From contig CM077643.1 of assembly GCA_039707465.1 (NCBI GenBank), positions 199,851,605-199,915,604 of the forward strand: 64,000 nucleotides of DNA. The letters run 5' to 3'. A program made the translations under genes and the position numbers. The DNA comes from Rhabdophis nuchalis. Lineage: Eukaryota > Chordata > Lepidosauria > Squamata > Natricidae. The notes beneath the pieces were generated by a model. That model did no database searches, was not told the DNA's origin, and worked only from the letters and a program-made list of their open reading frames with translations. Below, one piece after another: positions 1-10,106 of this stretch (position 1 is the stretch's first letter; each line of letters starts with the position of its first letter).

Positions 1-528
1 ACAATGAGATCATAAGATTTAGTTAGGAGGTTTAATAAAAGAAATTTTCTGTGATATACTCTCTACCTGGGACTTCTCTCAGTGGGGATACTTCCTGTCC
101 TGTTAGATTCAGCAGGAGGGTGTCAGGCTCCAAAAGCCCAGGAAAGACACCCTGAGGTTCTTCTAAGCAGTTTCCTTTAATGTTCCTAATTTATAGACAG
201 AAATCTTGCCAAACTAAAGCAGACTACTTGCACTACTTTTGCCATTGAGCCTTGGCCCTGATGGTTTGGATGAGCCCATTTCTTCAGTGTGTTAATTGAG
301 ATGAATGTTAGTGCTATCGTTCAGCAACCATTTTATTTATTTATTCTTTTGTTTGATATTTTTATTATATTTTTAATTTTTAGCTGCCCAGAACCTTGTA
401 CTTGACACAGGAGGCCATATAAATTAAACAAACACATACAAAAAGCACTGTTCCATCAGTCTAGAATTTAAAGCCACTGCATTATTACTTCTGTTATTTC
501 CTTATATCTGCAAGATCTTTGTGTGTGT
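1..528. other. AT-rich unique DNA, no gene seen
   Basis: No long open frame, RNA gene or recognised repeat. A short (GT)4 run at about 520-528 leads into the purine tract that follows. Confidence 0.6.
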
Positions 529-569
<41 letters not shown>

Positions 570-654
570 AGAGGGAGGGGGGGGGAGAGAGAGAGAGAAA
601 GAGAGAGGGAGAAAGAGGGAGGGAGGGAGGGAGGGAGGGAGGGAGGGAGGGAGA
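529..654. repeat. Polypurine microsatellite (GA)n / (GGGA)n
   Basis: About 126 bases of almost pure purine: GA dinucleotides with AAAG and G-run interruptions, ending in roughly ten GGGA units. The Ser/Leu/Pro-rich frames on the minus strand are translations of this repeat and not genes. Long mirror-like polypurine tracts can form triplex DNA in vitro, which is known for the class and not shown here. Confidence 0.95.
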
Positions 655-1550
655 ATGAATTGCTGGTAGGTCTTTTTGGAATACCACCTCACTTTCTTTT
701 ACCATGAGCAAGGCATATATAGCACCAGTGAAATTTTAATCAATTTTTGCTTAGTAAACCAATACTAAAGGGACCAATAACAAACCAAATGTGTTTGAGG
801 GTAGATATAACTAGCCATTTTATTGGCAAAAAACATTCCCTATCTGTATTACCCTCCTAAGGCTAATGCAGATAAATGGAGATGTTGTAGAGGAGAACAA
901 TGAAACATGGTATTTTTGTGCCTAGTAATTATCTTTCAACAATAGGCCACATTACCAGAAAAATACTAGCTTTTAATTTTTGCTTCTTCTATCGTAAGAC
1001 AGAACAGGATGTCGGACTGGATAAATTCCAGATGAATGCTGGACATTGCCCTCAGGGCTTCTTGGTGTCTGACACTAATACTTGCTGAGTGCCACTGATT
1101 ATTTTGAATGATCTCCTTGATGCTTGCCCAACCCTAATTTTATGTCAGTTTAGCTTGAGGGTTTATTAAAACAAAACAAAAATTGCAGTACCACTTAGGA
1201 AAAAGATGTTCGATAGTCATCATGCTTTCCTAATCTTATATCCTCGGAGAATTTATTCACACTTTATTGGTTGAACTGAACATTTGCATTTAAAAAGTTT
1301 AAGATTCATTTATCTCCCAGATAAAGGTTTGCAGACAACGCAACAAGAAACACCCTCAATTTATTACACTAGGGACCTAATGCTAATTACAGTGGACAAG
1401 AATCATTCTGCATACAGGCAGTTTCATGGAATTGTTTATTATTCTTAAGTGACATTTAATTCACTTTCCCTTTAATGATCACTAAGGAGATTTCTTGGGG
1501 TTTATAACATGTATTCAGGTTGGGACCACAGAACCTGTCACTCTGCAGAT
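655..1550. other. Unique AT-rich DNA, no gene seen
   Basis: Only short frames (62 codons at most) without recognisable motifs. No repeat family recognised. Confidence 0.5.
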
Positions 1551-1626
1551 ATTGTTGAACTAAAACTTCCAGCATCCCTGACCAATGACCACATTTGAGC
1601 TCCTGGGAGTTGTAGTTCAACAAATA
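1551..1626. repeat. Old palindromic MITE-like repeat
   Basis: An imperfect inverted repeat: TTGTTGAACTAAAACTTCCAG-like left arm against a right arm reading CTGGGAGTTGTAGTTCAACAA. The ACTCCCAG core resembles the palindromic hAT elements at 30.8, 46.4 and 63.8 kb, but the arms have diverged, so this looks much older. I see no clear target-site duplication. Confidence 0.5.
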
Positions 1627-3759
1627 ACTGGGATACTTTCTGCTCCAGAACTAGATATGAAACAGGAGACATCATTTGGCTAAGAATTGCATATTCTACA
1701 TAATTTCCATTGTGGCAATGGAAGAAAACTTCTTAAAGTCGGATATAGCTAACACTGGTATCCCAGAGTGCTATAATTAAATCATACTGTTTTCGTTTCC
1801 CATACCAGCCAACTTTTTCTTCTTTAATGAGCAGACACATACTGTTTTATGTGGAATTGGATTGACTAATTGATGTGCAAACATTATATAGTGAAAGTTG
1901 TGAAACGTCTCTTTATGCTGCCTGGGAAGACGTGGACATTGTATTAGTACTAATAAATTCTGCTGTCCTACCTAGTTAGCTAAATTGTCATTACGCTATA
2001 TGAAATTCCTGGAGGGAAGGCCATGCCCACATACAGATACACTCTAATGCAAAACTTCCAGAGTGTTTTTTGGGAGGAGAACATACCATGTTCTCTTTGC
2101 TACTTACTTTGTCGGACAATTATTTGTACAAAGCAGAAACAGGATAAGACATTTGCAAGCAAAATTTGTATTAGGTCGTTTGCATGGAATAATATGTATT
2201 ATGATGAAATATGTACAGTTCATCAGCCTCTTGTTTTCTTCTTATAGGAAACTGCCTTATAAAATGCAAGGTGTAAGCATTCCTTTGCTAGATTTCCTCC
2301 ATAGAGAATAATAATTGTCAAAAATCACAATGGCCATGGGAATAACACAACAGGACTGCACTATGTTATACCCATTTTTCCAAGGAATTCCAGGTAGAGG
2401 GAGGAAACGGTATTTTGTATTAAGCCTATTTTTTGAGCTTGATGAAAAGTATTAAGGGTTTCCTGAAGCAAAACAGCAAAATTGAAAAAGAATGTGACAA
2501 ATGAATTAATATTCAACATAATATTCAATAAGTGACTCTCCGATATTTAGCAGGATGGTAAGTTTATTCATCAAACCACCAAGACAGATGTTTGGGGGCT
2601 ATATGTAGCCAATGAGCTATCAATAGCCCTCCCCCATGCTTGACATAATTTTGGGATTATAATTAAAATTAAAGAATTGTTCTGAAATCACAGTGAGCTT
2701 GTCTGGTATCTCTTTAGTATTTTCACTCAAATTCCCTCAGATTCAAAACCAGTGAAAGTCCTCTTTCCTAGGCCATATTTTCTTCTCACTTTCCCCCCTC
2801 ATTCTATTTTATGCAGAATAAAGAATGGAAAAGATTCCATTCCAGCTCAATTTCCTTCCTACCCGAAGAAAATCATAAGAGTTGCGTGGGCATTTTCTTA
2901 AGGAGAAAGTACCAAATTATCACACTGAGACTCAGCAGCACCATGACATATATTAAACGTTCATTGATAAATTGCTTTACAGCTTCCAGAGATTCTTAGC
3001 TGTTGCTGCTCTGATTATGCTATGCTATGCGGATTGATTTACTGTTATTGTATCATCTACTCTTGAGAGTTTCTGAAATGTTGGATTTCACTTAAACCTG
3101 TGGTTTTTAAAGAATGGAAGCTATGGCAGTGTTACTTCAGCTATCCAGCTTGGTTTTTGTTACATCTTTTTTCCTCCCTAGATTCTAAAAATAATCACCA
3201 AGGGCTGTTGGAATTCCTTTGGTATAAAACCAAGTAGCCATTAGATGGCAGCAAAGAGTCAGTTTTCTAAATGTCTTTGCTACTCTCTAGTGGTTACCAA
3301 GATTTTTGTAGTTCAGATGTGATAGTCCCACATTTGAGACCAGAGGAAGTAATTATGTGCAAGATACAGGTAGAATTGAAGGCCTGAAACCATTTTTCTA
3401 AAGTAAAAGAGATTAGACATTCTAATCTCTAAAGCAATTAGAGGACAAATAGCCTTATGCTTAATATATTTAGTACTGATAATGTAACCTAGTTAGGGTA
3501 AATGAAAGTGTGCAAGAAAACAAGCTTAGAGAGCATCAAGGATCCCTCATATATATTTATAAATGAACATAATAACAATATCAAGAGCTTCTTATGGATA
3601 AGGGCAACAAAGAATTGTAAAATAACTAGGGTTTGTATCTACAACATCTAGGGAAACAATCATGTTCCACAAATGGCTGCATTCCCAACAATCTGCTTTA
3701 CTAATTATTGGAAAATTATTGGAAATTCATTATATTTCAAAGATTATATATACATAGTC
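1627..3759. other. Unique AT-rich DNA, no gene seen
   Basis: No recognised gene or repeat apart from a CTCF-like site at 3238. Two overlapping frames at 2023-2311 (74 and 82 codons) have no conserved look, no Kozak-like context and ordinary base composition, so I treat them as chance. Confidence 0.5.
3238..3251 (+). promoter_or_regulatory. CTCF-like motif
   Basis: CCATTAGATGGCAG matches the core consensus CCASYAGRKGGCRS at 13 of 14 positions. Occupancy cannot be judged from sequence. A related site lies at 60605 on the other strand. Confidence 0.3.
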
Positions 3760-3950
3760 AATTTGGTATAGTGATTAAGGCATCAGGCTAGAAACCAGTT
3801 CTAGACTCACCTTAGTCACAAAGCCAGTTGTGTGACCTTGGACTAGTTGCACACTTTCTCTCAGCCCTGGGATGCAAGCAAGTGCTAACCACTTCTGAAA
3901 TGTTGCCAGGAAAACTGCAGGGACTCATCCAGGCAGTTACCAGGACTTAA
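3760..3950 (+). mobile_element. tRNA-headed SINE, 'A' family, old copy
   Basis: Starts with a tRNA-like head (GGTATAGTGATTAAGGCA), followed by 'GTGACCTTGGACTAGT' and, near the end, a block like GCCAGGAAAACTGCAGGGAC. The same order of blocks recurs at 16475 (+), 24745 (-) and 31085 (-), which defines a dispersed family of about 200 bp. Family name in databases not assigned. Diverged and without a visible TSD. Confidence 0.65.
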
Positions 3951-4595
3951 ATATTTTCAACCTCTTTCCCAATCAGAAGCATGTCTCATTAAGCTTAATT
4001 AGTCTTGCTCTAAATGAAAATGGATGCAGCTCAAAAGAATGTGCAGAAACATATTTGGAAGTTGTATTTATCCATGCGATTAAATATGCATGCTTAAAAT
4101 TGTTTCTTGGAGAAGGCTATAAGTTATTATTGTATATGAGGAACTTCACACAGTATTGGTGAAGCAACACCTCTAGGTAAATATAGTTTTGATTTGTGTG
4201 TGTATATGTGCGTGTGTGTGTGTATGTGTGCATATATTTGTGTCTTGCTTTTGAACAGGTAAGTATAAAATTGGGGAGAAGGAAAGAGTGTTTCTTTAAA
4301 TAAATTTGCCCAGGCAAGCACAACCAGTAAAATCTTCTCTTTCCCCTTCTAACCACAGACATTCATATGAAATCTCTACCTATCTATCTATGTCTACAGA
4401 AATTACATTTTTTTTTTTAAGGCTCATAAAAGTTCTTGCCTCCTTAGTTGTGATAACATTGGCATTACATATTTTTGGATCAGTTCTCCATTCATGTCTT
4501 TGTTTCTTACATTTTATTCAGCAGTAAGAGCTGCAACACAACTAGGCCATTTTAAACTATGGCACATTCAATAGTTTGTTCCCTAACTTTTATTC
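3951..4595. other. Unique DNA with a short TG-rich run
   Basis: A broken (TG)n stretch lies at about 4195-4240. Its complement gives the Thr/His-rich frames on the minus strand, which are not genes. Nothing else recognised. Confidence 0.5.
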
Positions 4596-4895
4596 CTCAT
4601 AAAAAATCATAGAATTGAAAGTGTCTGTTGAAGCCCAGTGAGTCCACCTCTTGAAAAAATCCAAATTAAAGCATCTCAGACAGTTGATGGTTTGTCATCA
4701 CTTGAACACATCCATACAAGGGGAGACCAGCAGATCTCTAAATAATTGGCTTTACTGTGAAGCTAACATCCAAACAGTGTTTGTTTTCTTGCAACTGGAA
4801 TTCATTATTTTAGTTCCTGAATCTTGGAACAATAGAAAAGAGAGATTGACTTTTCTTCTGTAAGATAGCCTTTCAGTCTTTGACAAATGCTACAT
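4596..4895 (-). mobile_element. CR1 LINE 3' region, degraded
   Basis: Reads as the complement of a CR1 3' end. The terminal 'AATCATAGAATTGAAAG' block is followed by diverged sequence in the order expected of the CR1 ORF2 C-terminus and 3' UTR. No open frame survives. Assigned by resemblance to the conserved CR1 end and to the clearer copies at 41.1 and 57.4 kb. Confidence 0.5.
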
Positions 4896-4967
4896 AGATT
4901 CAGACAGGTCAGATCTAGATAGATGATAGACAGACAGGCAGACAGAAGACAGATTGATTGATTGATT

Positions 4968-5212
4968 GATTTAGACACTTGGCAACTGAATCATATTTAT
5001 GATGGTTGTAGTGTCCCAAGGCTATGTTATCTTTTGCAATCTTCTGACAAACAATGTCAATGAGGAAGCCAGATTCACTTACCAACCAACTTAACAAACA
5101 CAGTGATTCACATAGCAACAGTGACAAGAAAAGTCATAAAATGGGATAAAACTCACTTAACAAATGTCTCACTTAGCAACAGAAATTTGGGACTCAATTG
5201 TGGTTGTGGATT
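4968..5212 (+). mobile_element. Non-autonomous DNA transposon, internal part
   Basis: Aligns by eye with the complete copy at 51405-52083: shared blocks include ACACTTGGCAA, TCATATTTATGATGGTTG, AAACTCACTTAACAAATG and TTTGGGACTCAATTGTGG. The left terminus is replaced by (GATT)n / GATAGACA repeats at 4917-4970. No coding capacity. Confidence 0.65.
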
Positions 5213-6887
5213 TTGTGTGTGTGCATGTTATATGTATTTTTGTAACTATATTGCTTTGCCAACTCATCCCAATTGCAGGCAATTGGTATTCTTGGTATCA
5301 TTTTAATAAATATTTTTACCAGGATCAGACCCCCTGTGCCTTGATTTTTGTGTTTTAATGAAGTATTCTATATTTATTGTTATCTGATACTGAAAATCTT
5401 CACCAGAATGTTTTCTTCTGAGTGGGAGTGAGGGGAGAAAGAGGAAAAAAATGAAGGTTGCTAGATTTGTTTCTAGCAAGAAGAATCCAAGAACAATAAG
5501 CCAGATGCCATGAGTGGTAGTTATCCCTTGATATAATATCTTCCATAGGTTGAAGAGGGGAAGACTCTTGGCAAATCTGCTCTAGAGAATGGAAAGACTC
5601 CCTGAAAAACATGCGAGAGGTAGGAGAGACAAATGGGGAGAGGACAGTCTACATCTCTTAATATCAGATTTTGATCTAAATAGGTTTATAGGTCCCATCT
5701 CATTGATTCACTGATCTATCTATTGTTCCATTGCATCCCCAAGAATGGACACAGACATAGACCCACACATTTGTGTGTGCATGTATATGCACATGTGTGT
5801 CTTTCTCTCTCTGTGTGTGTATGTATGCATCTATTTCATTACATGAAAGCGCTTTATTTTCATCAGAATAAAAATGTTGGATGTGTCCAATTTTTGGTTA
5901 TGGAATGATTGCAACAGATAGGGTTGAGATCAAAGAGCTACGAAACTAGAAGTGATGCGTTAAATATTCTCCCTTTGCATAATCTAAATTGCCATACCTT
6001 GCTCCAAACCGGAATACGTGCATTAAATATCCTCTGTTGTTCCTTTTCTCTAAAAATGAGTAATTTTTTACTGAGTCTAAACAACACATTCTCATTTTTT
6101 TGCCTGTGGCGGGAAGACGGCACATCTTTGAGTTGTATGTGTCTTTTGACCATTGGAGAAAATTTTTTAGTATTAGGATTGTGTTCAGGTTTTCAATTTC
6201 AGTGACATGTTTTCACAGCCTTTGTCCACAAGCATCCTTCTCCCAATTTCTACTTCGGCTGATCATTTAAAAAAAAGACTTTCTAAACACTGAAACATGT
6301 CGAAAACAAAGCAGCTGGTTGAATAATAATCACAATATTTGCCCTTTCTTCTATTGTGGTATCATGATGGAAGACTGAGGAATTTAGTTTTCCTTCTGCT
6401 TCTTGCTGATTGCATGTTGCCCTTTTCAAGCCACAGTTCATCCACATTTTTGCCCTGATGACAAATTAAGATAGGCCAAAGCTGCCAACGTTTAAGACCT
6501 TGAAGTATTGCTTAAGCTTTGTAAATAGGCTGGAATTAGCTTTTAACTGATTGTTTTGATGATCTAAACACATTTCTTTTCCACCATTAGCAGAGAGAGA
6601 GAATTTGTCAATTCAGAATTAGTGTATAAGGTTATTCAAGGGCTCTTTTTGTTTTAGGTTAAAAACCATTGTAAACGGCAAAGAATTTGGTTGCCACTAT
6701 ATGTCTTCACTCTGGAATTAGGAGGCAATATACTGGGAAAACCAGTTATTGATAACTTAGTCATTACTGCATGTATTATAGCTATATCTATTACACACAC
6801 ACAAAAATAGAGAGAATGAGAAATAAGATGCTCAACAGAGAAATCAATGTATTGCATAACATCAATCATATTATGATTTAATGGATT
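5213..6887. other. Unique AT-rich DNA, no gene seen
   Basis: Contains a short TG-rich run near 5770-5825 and frames up to 98 codons (5909-6205, 6654-6950) with no family resemblance. No repeats recognised. Confidence 0.5.
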
Positions 6888-8032
6888 AAAGGGGTCGGTC
6901 CTCTCGCCTCTCCTGTTCAACACATATATGAAGCCGCTGGGTGAGATCATCCGTGGTTTTGGGGTAGAGTACCACTTCTACGCTGATGATACGCAGTTGT
7001 ATATATCTACCCCAAACCACCCCAACGATGCCGTAGCGGTGATGTGCCAGTGCCTGGAAGCCGTGCGGATCTGGATGGGAAGTAACAGACTCAGACTCAA
7101 CCCATCTAAGACCGAGTGGCTGTGGTTTCCGGCCGCCCGATTCAACCAGTTGACTCCATCACTGGCCATAGGGGGCGAACACCTTACCCCTGTGGATGGG
7201 GCGCGCAACTTGGGTGTCCTCCTGGATACCCGGTTGTCCATGGAAGATCAAGTGACAGCCGTGGCCAGGAGGGCGTTTTACCAGGTTCGCCTGGTATGCC
7301 AGTTGCGCCCCCTATTGGATCGGGATGCCCTTTGCACAGTCACTCATGCCCTCGTGACATCCCGACTGGACTATTGTAACTCTCTCTACATGGGGCTCCC
7401 CCTGAGGTGCACCCGAAGACTTCAGCTGGTCCAGAATGCAGCCGCGCGAGCAATAATGGGGACCGCTAGGTACACCCATATAACACCTCTCTTGCGTGAG
7501 CTGCACTGGCTGCCTGTCGTCTTTCGGGTGCGCTTCAACGTGTTCGTTATCATCTTTAAAGCGCTCCATGGCACGGGACCTAGTTATCTGCGAGATCGGA
7601 TTCTGCCCCACACATCCCTGCGACCGATCCGCTCCCACAGAGAGGGACTACTCTGGGTGCCGTCCACTAGGCTATGCCAGCAGGCGACGCCCAGGGGAAG
7701 GGCCTTCTCTGTGGTGGGCCCAGCCCTCTGGAACGACCTTTCCCCCGAAATTAGAACAACAACGGACCTCCGCTCCTTCCGTCAAAAACTCAAAACACAC
7801 TTTTCCTGCTTGGCCGGCCTAGGTTAGGCTCCCGTCTTTTTATAGGGCTTTAGGGGTTTTAGTATAATTTAATTTAAGGGATTTTAGCGCAGGGACAATT
7901 GTTTAATTCGTTTCTTAACTATTTCTTTTTTCTATGTATTTTATATTGGTTTTTATTCCCTGTGCACCGCTCCGAGTCCCTTCGGGGAGAGGAGGCGGTA
8001 TATAAATAAATTTATTATTATTATTATTATTA
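6888..8032 (+). mobile_element. L2-clade LINE, 5'-truncated
   Basis: The 3' third of an L2-type non-LTR retrotransposon. It begins abruptly inside the RT domain at the motif QGSVLSPLLFNTY (first residue lost) and runs through the C-terminal domain. A 3' UTR follows, ending in the CACCGCTCCGAGTCCC ... GGCGGTATATAAATAAAT hairpin block and a (TTA)n tail at 8012-8032. The body is far more GC-rich than its flanks. 5' truncation is the usual result of incomplete target-primed reverse transcription. Confidence 0.9.
6892..7827 (+). pseudogene. L2 ORF2 C-terminal half (RT end plus C-terminal domain)
   Basis: An uninterrupted frame of about 311 codons to a natural stop. It has the RT active-site motif YADDTQLYIS near 6978-7007 and the L2-type series NLGVLLDTRLS, SRLDYCNSLY, LQLVQNAAARAI, LRELHWLPV and FSVVGPALWNDL, ending in KTHFSCLAGLG. 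It lacks the endonuclease and the front of the RT, so it cannot be a working enzyme. The lack of any stop or frameshift over more than 900 bp suggests a fairly recent insertion. Confidence 0.85.
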
Positions 8033-8282
8033 AAATCATAGGTTATCATTACCTAACTCAACAGCAATGTTATTGTTTTTTTATTTTATTATGGCTGAAT
8101 ATCTGCTGAATATCTAGCAGAAATTACCAGTATTTCAATCAAAATTTCCCTTTGGAATTTCCCAGACATTACATGATTTAAAAAAAATATCTCTGTTGAG
8201 GAATAGCTGCTGAAAATGAAGGTGTTTTTTAAAACCTAGTAATAAAGAATTTGTAATATGTTTTAATACCTGGTATTACTGC

Positions 8283-8347
8283 ATACTGCCCTGAATCTCT
8301 TCAGGGGAGATGGACTTTTTTAAATCTGACAAATAAATAAATAAATA
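8283..8347 (+). mobile_element. LINE 3' end fragment
   Basis: Short block of the form TGCCCTGAATCTCTTCAGGGGAGATGG... followed by ATCTGACAAATAAATAAATAAATAAG. This is the 3' terminal hairpin and A-rich tail shared by L2/Bov-B-type squamate LINEs. Too short to say which. Confidence 0.55.
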
Positions 8348-9370
8348 AGATCAATACATAATTTTAATTAAAAAAAATAAATATACATGAAATAAAATAT
8401 TTATTTGGGTTCATGTCAACTGCCTCTGCATGCCATTCAAAGTTTGCATGGTCTTCAGACTAGAAAAAAATTGCACCTCCTGTCATAGGAAATTGCTAGT
8501 TTTTATCCTGTTTCATGCTTTCATGAACAGATGATTTTGCCTGGCAGCTACCACAGCTTTAATATAAATGGTTGCCCATGAACAGATGTAATGCAAATCC
8601 AATATACAATGTAGATGTGTTTACAGTGAATGACTCTGTCTGCCTATCTAACTGGGGTAAATTATGATTTTAGTTTTCTTTCATATGAGGTAGGTAGACA
8701 CAAACAGGAAGGACAGAGATTACAAAAGTACTAGAGGGGGCAGCAGGCAATCTAATATTTTCATGTATATTCAGATGCAAGTTTGGCCTTTTCAATGCTG
8801 AATATTGTCATACAAAAATTAAACACCCAAATATAGATGTTGGGCAATTAGAATTTCTTTTCCCCCCTTCTGATTCACTTTTAGTTTGATGGTTCCACAG
8901 AGCAAAACACTTTTTTCTCCTTCCACCTTTCTTTTTTGTTTTGAAATTTTGAAATACAGTGAAACACAGAATGCTGACATTCATTTATTCTTCCACTCCT
9001 CAAACAGTGAGGAGTTCTAAAGCAACCATAGGTTCCATTTGAGAAGTAGCAAAGTGCTTATAAGCTCTGACTTGCTTATAAGTATAGTACAGTAAAGGAA
9101 AAGACATCTGGCAATCCTGTAAAAGAAGTACCTAAATATCTTCTAGAGGTGCTGATATTCAGTCAATTTTTCCTTATAGTCTTCTTGGATTCTTTCCAAA
9201 TCAAAGGGACCACTGATCCATAGTATTTATTTGCCACTCTGGTTAGCTGAATAGAATCCCTATCAATAAGAAGCATCAAAAAAATCCAAGGTTTTCACAC
9301 TACGAAAAATGTGAAAAATATGTTATACTCCAAATGACTCTGAACGAGTATCAAAATATACCATTAAAAC
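8348..9370. other. Unique AT-rich DNA, no gene seen
   Basis: No frame over 60 codons and no recognised repeat. Confidence 0.5.
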
Positions 9371-9444
9371 AGTTAAAAATGACAATAAAACATAACAACC
9401 TGGACTAAAAGCAACCATAACAGATTTAACACGTACACACATGT

Positions 9445-9476
<32 letters not shown>

Positions 9477-9700
9477 ATATCACGGTCTCCCCAAACATAC
9501 AATTCAAGGGTATCACATCATGAAAAGCTAAACTTATTATTTTACATTCCCCAAAACTCTGATGGCCAACAAAATCAAAATAGGTCATTAAAAATGACAA
9601 TAAAGCATAACGCCTGGACCAAAGAGCTGGCATTATGATTTTAACACATACATACAACATGGATTCCCCAAACAGGCTAACTCCAGGCTTGGGAACAGAG
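9371..9700. repeat. Degenerate direct duplication with (CA)n
   Basis: A block at about 9374-9435 (AAAATGACAATAAAACATAA ... GATTTAACAC) recurs at about 9590-9650 with some 80% identity by eye. Both copies are followed by CACATAC-type sequence and then TCCCCAAACA. The unit is about 214 bp. The first copy carries a pure (CA)n run near 9444-9472. The Val/Cys-rich minus frame is the microsatellite. Confidence 0.7.
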
Positions 9701-9807
9701 GCAACTCTTGGGGTCTTTAAGAACATGATGAAAGTGAGTGCCATATATTACTCTGAGGAGAACCTACTCTAGAAAGGTCTCCAACTATCAAGATACACAC
9801 ACACACA

Positions 9808-10058
9808 TTGTGTTTCCCTGAAAATAATCTTATTTTCTTTTAACCCATCCACTTCCAAAATAACCCCTTGCCCTTATTTTCGGAGAGGTCTTATTATTTT
9901 TGAGGTGCATGAGATTGCGAATGTGGTAACCTCATGGCTGCTGCGATATTGCAATATTTTGGGGGAGGGCTTATTTTCAGGGGAGGGCTTATTTTTAGTG
10001 CGTGTGCTCAAAAGCCCGATTGGGCTTATTATCTGGGGAGGTCTTATTTTCGGGGAAG
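9808..10058 (-). mobile_element. Non-autonomous DNA transposon, copy 1
   Basis: Begins TTGTGTTTCCCTGAAAATAA and ends ...GTCTTATTTTCGGGGAAGCA, so the ends are inverted repeats built from 'TTTCCCCGAAAATAAGAC'. Internal blocks (GAGGTGCATGAGATTGCGAA, TGCTCAAAAGCCCGATTGGG) are the reverse complement of blocks in the 14.8-kb copy. The interior is shorter than there. Superfamily not determined, as I cannot fix a TSD. Confidence 0.7.
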
Positions 10059-10063
10059 CAGGA

Positions 10064-10095
<32 letters not shown>

Positions 10096-10106
10096 CACAC
10101 ACACAC
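10059..10106. repeat. (ACGC)n(AC)n compound microsatellite
   Basis: About five ACGC units lead directly into about twelve AC units, abutting the right end of the preceding transposon. Confidence 0.95.

Noticed and set aside
468..711. Ser/Leu/Pro-rich frames on the minus strand
   Set aside because: Translation of a polypurine microsatellite. The same applies to the poly-Leu frame at 35395-35661 and the Ser-Leu and Arg-Glu frames at 58480-58871.
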